This document shows positions 14,343-23,895 of a DNA stretch of 64,000 nt, one piece after another. The notes under the pieces are model-generated. The model had not been told where the DNA came from, did not search any database, and saw only the letters and a program-made list of their open reading frames with translations. Numbering within the stretch: the stretch's first letter is position 1; every line of letters begins with the position of its first letter. This DNA is from Fictibacillus marinisediminis (lineage in GTDB: Bacteria; Bacillota; Bacilli; Bacillales; Fictibacillaceae), in NCBI RefSeq assembly GCF_023149135.1, contig NZ_JAIWJX010000002.1:1736001-1800000 (forward strand), given 5' to 3'. The position numbers and the translations under genes were made by a program.

Positions 14343-15858
14343 GAGTTTCAGGCAGACTGTACCTGCCAGGAAAGAAGAGAGGCAGACAAGAAGGCCATTG
14401 GTCCTTGTGTCAGTGATCATCGCCATGTTTATGGCAGCGATTGAAGGAACCATTGTTTCAACAGCAATGCCGGGAATCGTAGGAGACCTGGGTGGTTTTG
14501 CATTATATAGCTGGGTTTTCTCTGCTTATCTGCTCATGCAGTCTGTGACCATACTTATCTATGGCAAATTGTCTGATTTATACGGACGGAAACCTGTTTT
14601 TATTATTGGAATTATTATTTTTTTAATCGGTTCATTGCTGTGCGGTTTTGCGGCATCTATGAAACAGCTGATTGTTTACCGGCTTCTTCAGGGACTTGGA
14701 GCTGGAGCTGTGCAGCCGATAGCCACAACCATCGTGGGTGACATGTATTCCATGGAGGAACGTGCGAAAATACAAGGATATCTGGCAAGTGTGTGGGGAA
14801 TCTCTGCTATTCTTGGGCCTTTGCTAGGAGGCTTTTTTGTCACATATTCTCATTGGTCCCTTGTTTTCTGGATGAATATTCCCCTAGGAATTCTAGCGAT
14901 GATAGGTGTCGGTAAATATCTGCATGAAAACATTGAGAAAAAGAGAGTACATATTGATTATCTCGGATCTTTGTTCGTTTTAGTCGGAGTAAGTGCTTTG
15001 ATGGTCCTGCTCATACAGGGAGGAACCGCCTGGCCGTGGAATTCTTGGGAGACCTATTTTTTGGGTGTTTTATCCGCGGGCGTCCTGTTCTGGTTTGTGA
15101 TTCATGAATCCAAGTTTCCTGAACCGCTGATGCCAGTATTCCTGTGGAGCAACAGGCTGATTTCTCTTTCAAATGCTGCATCGCTTACCAATGGTGCAAT
15201 CCTGATCGGCATTTCCAGCTTTCTTCCCGCGTATATTCAAGGGGTAATGGAACAGCCTCCAGTCGTAGCAGGATTTGCTCTTACTGCTATGTCAATCGGC
15301 TGGCCGATCTTTTCAACCATTGGTGGAAAGCTTCTGCTTAAAGTAGGCTTCCGGCCGGTGGCAACTGCTGGAGGCATTGCATTAATTGCTGGCTCGATCG
15401 TCTTCGTGTTTATGGATCCTTCCAAAGGGCCGGTCTGGGCAGGAGCTGGATCATTTCTTATCGGCTGCGGTATGGGGCTGACAAATACGACTTTTATCGT
15501 TGCCATTCAGAATAATGTGGATTGGAGAACAAGGGGTATTGCTACCGCTTCTAACATGTTTATGAGAATCGTGGGCAGTGCATTGGGAGCTGCTGTGCTT
15601 GGAGGCATATTAAATACCAGATTGAGCACTTATTTTGAAGAACATGGGGACAAAAAGGTATCCCTGGATGCAGCGAACATTCTTTTGGATGAAGAAAAAC
15701 GAAGCAAACTGAGCAGCTCGGTTATTGATCTTCTGCAGCACGGACTTTCGTTTTCCTTGGACGATGTTTATAAAGGGGTTCTTGTGCTGTCCGTGTTAAG
15801 CTTTCTTTTCTCGGTACTGCTTCCTAAACCTACCAATAATAAAACAGGAGATCAATAG
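14335..15858 (+). CDS. MFS drug exporter, DHA2 (EmrB/QacA-like) family
   Basis: 507 aa with about 14 hydrophobic helices. Motif A is visible as GKLSDLYGRKPVF, motif C-like as GISAILGPLLGG, with an early FMAAIEGTIVSTAMPGI D1-type motif. Proton-driven export of drugs or toxic compounds from the cytoplasm is the family role. It overlaps the CDF gene upstream, suggesting co-expression; a repressor is not adjacent. Confidence 0.88.
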   Translation: MNESFRQTVPARKEERQTRRPLVLVSVIIAMFMAAIEGTIVSTAMPGIVGDLGGFALYSWVFSAYLLMQSVTILIYGKLSDLYGRKPVFIIGIIIFLIGSLLCGFAASMKQLIVYRLLQGLGAGAVQPIATTIVGDMYSMEERAKIQGYLASVWGISAILGPLLGGFFVTYSHWSLVFWMNIPLGILAMIGVGKYLHENIEKKRVHIDYLGSLFVLVGVSALMVLLIQGGTAWPWNSWETYFLGVLSAGVLFWFVIHESKFPEPLMPVFLWSNRLISLSNAASLTNGAILIGISSFLPAYIQGVMEQPPVVAGFALTAMSIGWPIFSTIGGKLLLKVGFRPVATAGGIALIAGSIVFVFMDPSKGPVWAGAGSFLIGCGMGLTNTTFIVAIQNNVDWRTRGIATASNMFMRIVGSALGAAVLGGILNTRLSTYFEEHGDKKVSLDAANILLDEEKRSKLSSSVIDLLQHGLSFSLDDVYKGVLVLSVLSFLFSVLLPKPTNNKTGDQ

Positions 15859-15866
15859 TCTCCTGT
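15844..15866. terminator. Hairpin between convergent genes
   Basis: ACAGGAGA (15844-15851) pairs with TCTCCTGT (15859-15866), overlapping the MFS stop. U tracts are weak. Confidence 0.5.
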
Positions 15867-15882
15867 TAGATTGATTCCTGGT

Positions 15883-16254
15883 TTATTGTAATGTTTCAAG
15901 GAGCTCGATACGGTTGCCGAACGGATCACGGAAAGAAAAACGGATGATTCCGGGGATTTCAGTTTCATCTTTCACCACTACTTTTTTGGATTGGAGATAC
16001 TGTTTTACGAGCTCCAGCTGAGCCACCTCAAATGCGGGGTGGCTTTTCCCTTTGGACGATTCTGGGTTTTCTACTCCGATATGCAATTCCTGGTTCCCTG
16101 CTTGGTACCATAGCCCGCCGTTTTTCTTTAAACTCTCTGGTTTTTCAATTTCGCTGAAACCAAGCACACCAGTATAGAAATCTCTTGCCCTTTCTTCTTC
16201 TCCTATAGGAATGCACAGTTGAACGTGATGAATCCCTTTAATATTTAATTTCAT
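15883..16254 (-). CDS. VOC (glyoxalase/bleomycin-resistance fold) protein
   Basis: 123 aa, ATG at 16254 with AAAGGAAG. Starts with IKGIHHVQLCIPIG and has the repeat pattern ARDFYTGVLGF, HPAFEV and FRDPFGNRIELLE typical of single-domain VOC proteins, with His and Glu metal ligands in place. A dioxygenase, lyase or binding function cannot be chosen. Confidence 0.85.
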   Translation of the reverse strand: MKLNIKGIHHVQLCIPIGEEERARDFYTGVLGFSEIEKPESLKKNGGLWYQAGNQELHIGVENPESSKGKSHPAFEVAQLELVKQYLQSKKVVVKDETEIPGIIRFSFRDPFGNRIELLETLQ

Positions 16255-16399
16255 GGTGGTACTTCCTTTCTATATATGGAATGGTCTACCATTATCATAA
16301 ATATTTCGTCAAATAATTGAAAATAGAATATAATAGTAAAAACTCATAAGTTTTTCTTATTGTTTAAATTGTGACGTGCTATTGTAAAGGAGGGACAGC

Positions 16400-17260
16400 A
16401 TGCAGCTTTCTGAATTTAAAATTCTTCAAGTCCTTGCACAGGAATTGAATATGCGAAAAGCATCTGAACGGCTGTATGTTTCACAGCCGGCTTTGAGCCA
16501 GCGTCTTCAGACGATTGAGAACAGCTGGGGAACCAAGATTTTTTTACGCTCACAAAAAGGATTGGCGATTACTGCAGCGGGAGAGAAGATTATCGCTCAT
16601 GTCAATGACACATTGAAAGAAGAAGAGCGTGTGAGAGAAGAATTGCAGTCATTGACCAAGGAAGTCTTTGGTACGTTAAGGCTGGCGGTAGCATCAATCA
16701 TTGGGCAATACTGGCTTCCAAACGCTCTTAAGCAGTATGTCAGTTTATATCCTCAAGTAAATATTTCCTTGATTACAGGCTGGAGCAGTGAAATTATCAA
16801 ACATCTTTATGAGGATCAGATCCACATTGGTATCGTGAGAGGAAACCCTGAATGGCGGGGGGAGAAGATTCATCTGTTTTCAGACAGCCTATATTTGACG
16901 GATACAGACATTTCCACCGTTGAAGAGCTGCAAACAACGGATAAGCCTTTTATTCAATTCAAAAGCCATTCTACCTATTATCAGGATATTCAGGAATGGT
17001 GGCAGGATCATTTTAGTATTCCGCCAAAGAAGACCATCATCGTGGACCAAATTGAAACATGCAAGCAAATGGCTCTCCACGGAGTTGGCTATGCCATTCT
17101 TCCGTCGATTTCTCTGCGTGAAACAGACGAATTCTATAAGGTTCCGCTGCACAATAAAAATGGAGAATCAATGAAGCGGGACACATGGATGATCTCTCAT
17201 GGAGGTACACTTGAGCTGAAGCAAGTGGAGGCTTTCATAAAACTGGTCAACAGAGCTTAA
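16400..17260 (+). CDS. ccpC: LysR-type regulator CcpC
   Basis: 286 aa. N-terminal HTH with NMRKASERLYVSQPALSQRL and IFLRSQKGLAITAAGEKI, nearly as remembered for B. subtilis CcpC (YkuM), followed by a substrate-binding domain. CcpC senses citrate and represses TCA-branch genes (citZ, citB). Synteny supports this: dapH-dapL-ykuS follow as in B. subtilis. GGAGGGACAG precedes the ATG. Confidence 0.85.
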   Translation: MQLSEFKILQVLAQELNMRKASERLYVSQPALSQRLQTIENSWGTKIFLRSQKGLAITAAGEKIIAHVNDTLKEEERVREELQSLTKEVFGTLRLAVASIIGQYWLPNALKQYVSLYPQVNISLITGWSSEIIKHLYEDQIHIGIVRGNPEWRGEKIHLFSDSLYLTDTDISTVEELQTTDKPFIQFKSHSTYYQDIQEWWQDHFSIPPKKTIIVDQIETCKQMALHGVGYAILPSISLRETDEFYKVPLHNKNGESMKRDTWMISHGGTLELKQVEAFIKLVNRA

Positions 17261-17337
17261 AAAGGATTTTTGGTTTGAATGTTGTTTGAAATAATGGTTT
17301 AATACAAGACAGAACGTATTTAAGGAGGAGCACACAC

Positions 17338-18054
17338 ATGAAAATGATGGATGCAAATGAAATTATTTCATTTATACAAAACAGCAAGAAATCAACACCT
17401 GTAAAAGTATATGTAAAAGGTGATCTGGAAGGGCTCCAATTTGGGGAAAACACCAAGTCATTCCTAAACGGAAGTACTGGAGTGCTTTTCGGAGAATGGA
17501 AAGAGATCGAACAAGCATTGAATAACAATGAAGGTAAAATTGAGGACTTTGTGGTAGAAAATGACCGCCGCAATTCAGCTATTCCTCTTCTGGACATGAA
17601 GCATGTGAACGCGCGTATCGAACCGGGCGCCATTATCCGGGACCAAGTAGAAATTGGAAATAATGCCATTATCATGATGGGCGCTTCCATTAATATTGGT
17701 GCAGTAATCGGCGACGGCACAATGATCGACATGAACGTAGTTCTTGGCGGGCGAGCAACCGTCGGCAAGAACTGCCATATTGGAGCTGGATCCGTACTTG
17801 CAGGAGTTATCGAACCGCCATCTGCAAAGCCTGTTGTCGTTGAAGATGATGTGGTCATTGGCGCGAATGCGGTTGTGCTCGAGGGAGTGACCGTTGGTAA
17901 AGGTGCTGTTGTGGCTGCGGGAGCTATCGTAATTGAAGACGTGCCTCCTTATACTGTTGTAGCAGGTACGCCTGCACGCGTAATTAAAGAAATTGATGAA
18001 AAAACAAAATCAAAAACAGAAATCAAACAAGAACTTCGCCAGCTAAACGACTAA
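17338..18054 (+). CDS. dapH: Tetrahydrodipicolinate N-acetyltransferase
   Basis: 238 aa; AAGGAGGAG ribosome site. N-terminal domain, then a left-handed beta-helix of hexapeptide repeats ([45 protein letters not shown]). Adds an acetyl group to tetrahydrodipicolinate in the acetylated branch of meso-diaminopimelate/lysine synthesis. The next gene encodes the matching deacetylase. Confidence 0.92.
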   Translation: MKMMDANEIISFIQNSKKSTPVKVYVKGDLEGLQFGENTKSFLNGSTGVLFGEWKEIEQALNNNEGKIEDFVVENDRRNSAIPLLDMKHVNARIEPGAIIRDQVEIGNNAIIMMGASINIGAVIGDGTMIDMNVVLGGRATVGKNCHIGAGSVLAGVIEPPSAKPVVVEDDVVIGANAVVLEGVTVGKGAVVAAGAIVIEDVPPYTVVAGTPARVIKEIDEKTKSKTEIKQELRQLND

Positions 18055-18073
18055 TTTGTCAGGTGCTGATAAG

Positions 18074-19210
18074 ATGAATATGGATACAGAGCGTTTTATA
18101 ACGATCAGAAGAAAGCTTCACCAGATTCCGGAACCTGGTTTTCAGGAGTATAAAACACAGCAGTTTATTCTGGATTTTATTGATGGCCTTCCAAAGGAAA
18201 GGCTGGAGGTTCAGACATGGAAAACGGGTGTGCTCATAAAAGTTCCCGGGCTTAATCCGAGAAAAACCATTGGTTACCGCACTGATATGGACGGCTTGCC
18301 GATCTCAGAAGAAACAAGTTATGAATTTACATCTGTTCATAACGGATATATGCACGCCTGCGGGCATGATCTGCATATGACCATTGCTTTAGGTCTCCTT
18401 GATCACTTTGTGCATCAACCTGTAGACGATCATCTGCTGTTTATCTTTCAGCCAGCAGAGGAGGGTCCGGGCGGAGCGCTGCCCCTTCTGCAAAGTGAAG
18501 AGTTTCAAGCTGTAAAGCCGGATATGATGCTGGCATTGCATATTGCGCCAGAATACCCGGTTGGAACTGTGGCTGTTAAAGAAGGTCTTTTGTTTGCCAA
18601 TACGTCGGAGCTTTTTATTGATTTGAAAGGGAAGGGCGGACACGCGGCTTATCCCCATCTTGCGAATGATATGGTCGTGGCGACGAGCCACCTTGTGACA
18701 CAGCTTCAGTCTGTTGTTTCAAGGAACATAGATCCTCTTGATTCAACCGTGATAACCGTCGGAAAAATTACAGGCGGCACAAAGCAGAATATCATTGCTG
18801 AAACGGCTCGATTAGAAGGCACGATCCGCACTCTTTCCTCAGCTTCAATGATCAAGGTTAAATCACGTATTGAAGCCATTATAAAAGGAATTGAAGCTTC
18901 TTTTGAATGTGAAGCGGCCATTGATTATGGATCCAACTATTACCAAGTCTGTAATCATGAGGAACTGACCAAAGAATTTATTTCATTTCTCGAGTCCAGC
19001 AAACCTGCGGATTTCTATCGATGCCGAGAAGCCATGACAGGAGAAGATTTTGGCTATTTCTTAAAAGAAATACCTGGGTTTATGTTTTGGCTCGGTGTGG
19101 ACTGTGAATATGGTCTGCATCATTCCCGCATTGAACCAAAGGAAGAGGCTATACCTGTTGCACTGCGCACGCTGTCCACTTATATTGAATGGAAAGCTAC
19201 ATCCCAATGA
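18074..19210 (+). CDS. dapL: N-acetyldiaminopimelate deacetylase
   Basis: 378 aa from ATG 18074 (AGGTG nine bases upstream; TTG 18056 lacks a site). M20 peptidase family: [29 protein letters not shown] and late HHSRIEP metal or catalytic motifs are present. Removes acetate from N-acetyl-LL-diaminopimelate. In operon with dapH, 20 bases apart. Confidence 0.9.
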   Translation: MNMDTERFITIRRKLHQIPEPGFQEYKTQQFILDFIDGLPKERLEVQTWKTGVLIKVPGLNPRKTIGYRTDMDGLPISEETSYEFTSVHNGYMHACGHDLHMTIALGLLDHFVHQPVDDHLLFIFQPAEEGPGGALPLLQSEEFQAVKPDMMLALHIAPEYPVGTVAVKEGLLFANTSELFIDLKGKGGHAAYPHLANDMVVATSHLVTQLQSVVSRNIDPLDSTVITVGKITGGTKQNIIAETARLEGTIRTLSSASMIKVKSRIEAIIKGIEASFECEAAIDYGSNYYQVCNHEELTKEFISFLESSKPADFYRCREAMTGEDFGYFLKEIPGFMFWLGVDCEYGLHHSRIEPKEEAIPVALRTLSTYIEWKATSQ

Positions 19211-19222
19211 TCAGATTGAATT

Positions 19223-19251
19223 AAAAAAGCGGCCCCTGGCCGCTTTTTTAT
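19223..19251 (+). terminator. Intrinsic terminator after dapHL
   Basis: AAAAAAGCGGCC and GGCCGCTTTTTT pair around CCT. Confidence 0.85.
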
Positions 19252-19317
19252 TTGTGTGAAGAGGGATAAGCGGGCATTTCATTGGACAGATTAAAAAATG
19301 CTAAGGAGGTGGAAACG

Positions 19318-19563
19318 ATGGCTAGAATTGGTGTGGAGGAATCCTTAACTAATGTTTCCGATGCTTTAAAAGCTAAAGGCTATGATGTAGTGGCACTTCG
19401 CCAGGAAAATGATGTGAATGGATGTGATTGCTGCGTCATCTCAGGGCAGGATCAAAATGTCATGGGAATGCAAAATGCAGTAGTGCAAGGTTCTGTTATT
19501 AACGCGGATGGAATGAGCGCAGACGATGTTTGCCAAGCGGTAGAAAGCAAACTTCAGCACTAA
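19318..19563 (+). CDS. ykuS: UPF0180 family protein YkuS
   Basis: 81 aa from ATG 19318 (AAGGAGGTG). [33 protein letters not shown] and [15 protein letters not shown] match the YkuS family; position after dapL is as in B. subtilis. Function unknown; a small alpha/beta protein with a Cys cluster. Confidence 0.88.
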   Translation: MARIGVEESLTNVSDALKAKGYDVVALRQENDVNGCDCCVISGQDQNVMGMQNAVVQGSVINADGMSADDVCQAVESKLQH

Positions 19564-19572
19564 AACGGAAGG

Positions 19573-19606
19573 GGAACAGCCGGTATCGGGCTGTTCCTTC
19601 GTCTTG
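19573..19606 (+). terminator. Intrinsic terminator after ykuS
   Basis: GGAACAGCC (19573-19581) pairs with GGCTGTTCC (19589-19597), then a T-rich tail. Confidence 0.7.
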
Positions 19607-19670
19607 TCTGTGCGTTTATCTGTTAGGTGGAGAGGGTAACCTTTATTATCCCTACTCTAATTCTATTGGC

Positions 19671-19715
19671 AGGAGGTGACGATCCTTAATCAGTCTGGTT
19701 AAGGATTATCAAATG
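19671..19715 (+). promoter_or_regulatory. Ribosome site separated from start codon by a hairpin
   Basis: The only strong ribosome site, AGGAGGTG (19671-19678), is 34 bases from the ATG at 19713. Between them ATCCTTAA (19682-19689) pairs perfectly with TTAAGGAT (19699-19706). Folding removes 25 bases, leaving about 10 bases of effective spacing. The frame upstream of the ATG has no ATG, GTG or TTG before a TGA at 19677, so this start is firm. Translation may depend on the hairpin's stability. Confidence 0.6.
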
Positions 19716-21023
19716 GCACTATTTAATATAGTAATGATTATCGCACTAATTCTTATAACCGCTTTTTTTGTAGCTTCTGAATTTGCCATCGTAAAAGTTC
19801 GTGCGACTCGAATCGATTTTCTGGCAGAGCAAGGCAATGGAAATGCGAAAGCAGTTAAAAAAATTCTCTCAAATATAGATGGCTATCTATCGTCGACCCA
19901 GCTGGGGATCACCATTACATCACTTGCTCTTGGCGGACTTGGAGAACCGACAGTAGAGACGCTGCTGAAGCCGTTATTTCATCACGTAAATCTGCCTCCC
20001 CAGGTACTTCATACCATATCCTTTATCATAGCTTTTACGGCCATCACATATTTTGAAGTGGTATTGGGTGAACTGGCGCCAAAATCATTTGCCATCCGAA
20101 AAGCTGAAGAGATCAGCCTTGCAGTAGCCAAGCCCTTAATCGCTTTCAGTTATGTCATGTTCCCGTTTATTTTTGTCCTTAACCGCTCAGCGGTAGTGCT
20201 GACAAGGATGCTAGGACTGAAAAGAAGTGAAGAACATGAAATGGCTCATAATGAAGAAGAATTGCGCCATCTGCTCTCAGAAAGTTTTGAAGGCGGGGAG
20301 ATCAATCAATCAGAATATCGTTATGTAAACAAGATCTTTGAGTTTGATGACCGACTGGCAAAAGAAATCATGGTGCCACGGACAGAGATCGTATGCTTAT
20401 ATAAAGAAAACAGTTTTAAAGAGAATTTAAATGTTATGAGGGAAGAGAAATTCACTAGATATCCGGTAGCCGTGGATGATAAAGACCATATTGTCGGTCT
20501 TGTCAACATTAAGGAATTCTTTAATGAGCATGTTACGAATGAAGAAGAGGAATTAGAAAAATACATAAGGCCTATCATTTCCGTTCATGAATCATTTCCT
20601 ATCCAGGAGCTTCTTGTAAAGATGCAAAAGGAAAGAGTACACATGGCTGTATTAATGGACGAGTATGGAGGAACCTCAGGAATCGTTACAGTTGAGGACA
20701 TTATTGAAGAAATTGTCGGAGAGATACGGGATGAGTTTGATGAAGATGAAGAGCCAAGAATTAAAAAGATAAATGATAATGTGACGATTTTGGATGGAAA
20801 AGTACTCATCTCGGAAGTAAACGAATTATTCCATTTGGATTTAGATGATACTGATTTAGATACGATCGGCGGATGGATACTGAGCCAGCGTGGAGAGGTT
20901 GGGCTGGATGAAGAAATAGATCATGAAGGTTATTCATTTAAGGTGATTGAAACAGAGGGCCATCAGATTAAAAAGTTAAAAGTACTGAAAAAATCAGAAG
21001 AAAAGGCACAGAAGGAATCTTAA
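19713..21023 (+). CDS. CNNM/CorC-type (hemolysin C family) transporter-like protein
   Basis: 436 aa. N-terminal DUF21 membrane domain (FFVASEFAIVKVRATRID, TQLGITITSLALGGLGEP, GELAPKSFAIRKAE), a CBS pair (IMVPRTEIVCLY, HMAVLMDEYGGTSGIVTVED) and a C-terminal CorC/HlyC domain. This family handles Mg2+ (efflux) in bacteria and animals. Translation seems gated by the hairpin just upstream. Confidence 0.88.
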   Translation: MALFNIVMIIALILITAFFVASEFAIVKVRATRIDFLAEQGNGNAKAVKKILSNIDGYLSSTQLGITITSLALGGLGEPTVETLLKPLFHHVNLPPQVLHTISFIIAFTAITYFEVVLGELAPKSFAIRKAEEISLAVAKPLIAFSYVMFPFIFVLNRSAVVLTRMLGLKRSEEHEMAHNEEELRHLLSESFEGGEINQSEYRYVNKIFEFDDRLAKEIMVPRTEIVCLYKENSFKENLNVMREEKFTRYPVAVDDKDHIVGLVNIKEFFNEHVTNEEEELEKYIRPIISVHESFPIQELLVKMQKERVHMAVLMDEYGGTSGIVTVEDIIEEIVGEIRDEFDEDEEPRIKKINDNVTILDGKVLISEVNELFHLDLDDTDLDTIGGWILSQRGEVGLDEEIDHEGYSFKVIETEGHQIKKLKVLKKSEEKAQKES

Positions 21024-21067
21024 CCCGCAGAATGGGAAAGGTTCCGTTTTTATTCCCTGCGCAAAAA

Positions 21068-21108
21068 AGCTGACTTTCCGCACGATGCGGACAAGTCAGC
21101 CTCTTTTT
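21068..21108. terminator. Long bidirectional terminator
   Basis: GCTGACTTTCCGCA (21069-21082) folds back on TGCGGACAAGTCAGC (21086-21100) with one bulged C; T run after and A run before serve both convergent genes. Confidence 0.8.
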
Positions 21109-21313
21109 ATTGGTCTTCTTTTTTTACCCATTCATCGTTGTCATTTTTTTTATATTTCTTTTTGACAGCACTCCAGGCCACTTTAAAGGCGGTTCCTTCT
21201 TCTTTATATTCGTCTAAAGCTGAATTAAAAGCCTCTTTAAAAATTTCCTGAGCATGATGGGGCAAGTTGTCTTTCACTTGGTTGGGCAATTCTTGAATTG
21301 AATCGTATGGCAT
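21107..21313 (-). CDS. ChaB family protein
   Basis: 68 aa, GGGAGG upstream of ATG 21313. IQELPNQVKDNLPHHAQEIF and EEGTAFKVAWSAVKKKY are diagnostic of the ChaB fold. Named after a putative regulator of cation transport, true role unclear. Neighbours (CNNM, MscS) also concern ions, which may be chance. Confidence 0.85.
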   Translation of the reverse strand: MPYDSIQELPNQVKDNLPHHAQEIFKEAFNSALDEYKEEGTAFKVAWSAVKKKYKKNDNDEWVKKEDQ

Positions 21314-21376
21314 CAGTTAACCTCCCTAAAAGTCATTCTACTGATAGGAATACCCGAAGCACTGCCTATTTAATCA

Positions 21377-22231
21377 TCACACCCCGGGCTCGCTGGACCC
21401 TTCATTTGAATCTTCTTCAGCTGATGGAAGGCTGATGCCAGCTTGTCTGAATCTTTGCTGAAGCCGATCCTTGATCTTTTGTTCCATACTCCATTGCTTT
21501 AAATTTTCGGTTCTTGCAAGAATTCGAAGAACCGTCAGGCCAGTATCGGCTTCAACTACCGGCAGTACATTTGGCCCTTCGAGGATCGCAGGTTCTTCCT
21601 GCTGTAATAAGCGGCTTTCTTCTTTAACGATCTGCAGCGCTTCTTCTACCTGGGGAGTAGAGGGGATTTTGAAATCCACAAGAGCTCTCATATTGCCTCT
21701 TGAGTGATTGCTTACACTTGTTATTAAGCGGTTAGGAATATAATGAAGGGTTCCGTCAAAGCCGCGTACCTTGGTTGTACGGAGTTCTACATCTTCAACA
21801 ATGCCATTAAAGGTACCGGTCGTAATATAATCTCCAACATCGATTTGTTTTTCGAGCAGAATAAAAAATCCGGTGACAACATCATTGACAAGTCCTTGGG
21901 CGCCAAAACCAATCGCGAGTCCTACGATTCCGGCCCCTGCAAGCAAACCGCGGATATCTATGCTAAACAATCCAAAAACGGCGACGAACGCCATAAAAAT
22001 CAAAGCATATGTATACACGCTGATCACAAGTGTTGCAAGGGTTTTCGCCCTGAAATTTGACATGCCTTTCCTGTTGGACATTCGTCCAAAGGTCGTACTG
22101 ATGATCTTCCTTCCTATATTTCGTACAACAATATAAACAATTAATATGGCTAAAAGCTTTAAAACTAAAATTCCAGTACTTAAGGCAAGTGCGCCCAAGT
22201 CAATCTCTGTAAATTTTTTGTAATCCGGCAT
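21377..22231 (-). CDS. ykuT: Small-conductance mechanosensitive channel (MscS family)
   Basis: 284 aa, AAAGGAGG upstream. Membrane helices in the first ~110 residues, pore helix-like AGAGIVGLAIGFGAQGLVND, then the beta domain (DYITTGTFNGIVEDVELRTTKV, YIPNRLITSVSNHSRG). Opens on membrane tension to release osmolytes. Location matches B. subtilis ykuT. Confidence 0.9.
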   Translation of the reverse strand: MPDYKKFTEIDLGALALSTGILVLKLLAILIVYIVVRNIGRKIISTTFGRMSNRKGMSNFRAKTLATLVISVYTYALIFMAFVAVFGLFSIDIRGLLAGAGIVGLAIGFGAQGLVNDVVTGFFILLEKQIDVGDYITTGTFNGIVEDVELRTTKVRGFDGTLHYIPNRLITSVSNHSRGNMRALVDFKIPSTPQVEEALQIVKEESRLLQQEEPAILEGPNVLPVVEADTGLTVLRILARTENLKQWSMEQKIKDRLQQRFRQAGISLPSAEEDSNEGSSEPGV

Positions 22232-22406
22232 TAAAACAATGTCCTCCTTTAGTCATTGTATCTTTTTTATTATGCATAACAGTATAACTGACTAAACGGT
22301 GTAATCCAATTATTTCACTTCTTTTGATTAACTTGTTATGATATTGGGGAAAGTAAAAGTTGGATTGTGAATAAAACTCCTTATTTAAATTAATTATTAT
22401 TTAATA

Positions 22407-22435
22407 TTGACTAAAAAGTGAGGTTGTTTTATAAT
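22407..22435 (+). promoter_or_regulatory. Sigma-A promoter of the peroxiredoxin gene
   Basis: TTGACT (22407-22412), 17-base spacer and perfect TATAAT (22430-22435). The preceding AT-rich TTAATTATTATTTAA loosely resembles a PerR box; that is only a suggestion. Confidence 0.65.
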
Positions 22436-22475
22436 AACAACGAAGCAATAACACAATTAGTTGGAGGGATTTAGT

Positions 22476-23024
22476 ATGGCAGAACGTATGGTAGCAAAAC
22501 AAGCTCCACGATTTGAAATGGACGCAGTATTACCAAACAAGGAATTCGGAAAAGTAAGTCTTGAAGAAAACATGAAAAATGACAAATGGACCGTGCTTTT
22601 CTTCTACCCAATGGACTTTACGTTCGTATGTCCTACTGAAATTACATCTTTAAGCGATCGTTTCGATGAGTTTGAAGATCTGGATGCAGAAGTTATCGGT
22701 GTTTCTACAGACACTATTCATACTCACAAAGCTTGGATTAACACTCCGCGTGATTCTAACGGCCTCGGTGAACTTAATTATGCATTGGCTGCTGACACTA
22801 ACCACGCAGTTGCGCGTGACTATGGTGTTCTAATTGAAGAAGAAGGTGTCGCATTGCGCGGACTTTTCATTATTTCACCAGAAGGCGAACTAATGTATGC
22901 CGTTGTTAACCACAACAACATCGGCCGTGATGTTGATGAGACATTGCGTGTTCTTCAAGCATTACAAACTGGCGGACTTTGCCCTGCAAACTGGAAGCCA
23001 GGACAAGAAACACTAAACGTTTAA
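22476..23024 (+). CDS. ykuU: 2-Cys peroxiredoxin (AhpC/Prx1-like)
   Basis: 182 aa from ATG 22476 (GGAGGG site). Peroxidatic Cys52 in FTFVCPTEI and resolving Cys169 in GGLCPANW; RGLFIISPEG is also typical. Reduces peroxides with thioredoxin. Position beside ykuT matches B. subtilis ykuU. Codon use is clearly biased to high expression. Confidence 0.9.
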   Translation: MAERMVAKQAPRFEMDAVLPNKEFGKVSLEENMKNDKWTVLFFYPMDFTFVCPTEITSLSDRFDEFEDLDAEVIGVSTDTIHTHKAWINTPRDSNGLGELNYALAADTNHAVARDYGVLIEEEGVALRGLFIISPEGELMYAVVNHNNIGRDVDETLRVLQALQTGGLCPANWKPGQETLNV

Positions 23025-23040
23025 TACAATCATAAGTGAG

Positions 23041-23072
23041 GACGGCCAAGGATTATGCTTGGCCGTCTTTTT
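23041..23072 (+). terminator. Intrinsic terminator
   Basis: GACGGCCAAG (23041-23050) pairs with CTTGGCCGTC (23058-23067), then five T. Confidence 0.85.
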
Positions 23073-23178
23073 CATTTTCTCATTTGATACCCTCTTGTTG
23101 ATAGAGATGTGGTTTTCCTTTTCCAATTCAGAATCTATACTAAGATAAAAGACATTAAATAAATAGTTGGGGGAATAG

Positions 23179-23841
23179 ATGATGAAACGCCAATATGCAG
23201 TAATCGGCCTCGGCCGCTTTGGTGGAAGCATTTGCCGTGCGTTAAGCGAGCAGGGGATGGAGGTGCTTGGGATCGATATGGATGAAGATCGGGTTAATGA
23301 GTATTCATCCATTGCCACTCATACAGTCATTGCGGATTCAACAGATGAGGGCGTACTTAAAAACCTGGGTATCCGAAATTTTGAACACGTCATCGTTGCG
23401 ATAGGGGAAAACCTTCAATCCAGCATACTGACGACTTTAATACTTAAGGATATGGGGGTTTCAAAAATTACTGTGAAGGCACAGAATGATTACCATGAAA
23501 GGGTATTGCTGAAAATTGGAGCTGACCGTATCATCCATCCTGAAAGAGACATGGGAATAAGAATCGCTCACCAGGTCGTTTCAAAAAATGTTCTGGATTA
23601 CTTGGAATTGTCTGATGAGTATAGCATTGTCGAGATGGCAGCAGGGGAGAAGATGAGCGGAAAGTCATTACAGGAGATGAACATCCGTGCTAAATACGGT
23701 TGTAATGTGGTGGCCGTCAAGCGCAGCCATGAAGTAATCGTTTCACCTCATGCCGATCAGAAGGTGGAGGAAGGGGATGTATTGATTGTAATTGGAGGAG
23801 AAAAGGACATCAGCCGGCTTGAGAAAGATTTAATGGCTTAG
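23179..23841 (+). CDS. ktrC: K+ channel regulatory subunit KtrC (TrkA/RCK family)
   Basis: 220 aa. RCK-N nucleotide-binding fold (YAVIGLGRFGGSICRAL, then IDMDEDRVNEYSS and VIADSTDE) and RCK-C domain at the C-terminus. Binds ATP/ADP and c-di-AMP and gates the KtrD membrane channel, which is not in this window. Next to rnjA, as in B. subtilis (ykqB-ykqC). Confidence 0.88.
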   Translation: MMKRQYAVIGLGRFGGSICRALSEQGMEVLGIDMDEDRVNEYSSIATHTVIADSTDEGVLKNLGIRNFEHVIVAIGENLQSSILTTLILKDMGVSKITVKAQNDYHERVLLKIGADRIIHPERDMGIRIAHQVVSKNVLDYLELSDEYSIVEMAAGEKMSGKSLQEMNIRAKYGCNVVAVKRSHEVIVSPHADQKVEEGDVLIVIGGEKDISRLEKDLMA

Positions 23842-23856
23842 CGGAAAAGTTTACAT

Positions 23857-23893
23857 AAAAAAGCATGAAAGGTTATCCTTTCATGCTTTTTCT
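23857..23893. terminator. Bidirectional terminator between ktrC and rnjA
   Basis: AAAAAGCATGAAAGG pairs with CCTTTCATGCTTTTT around TTAT; it serves both convergent genes. Confidence 0.85.
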
Positions 23894-23895
23894 AT

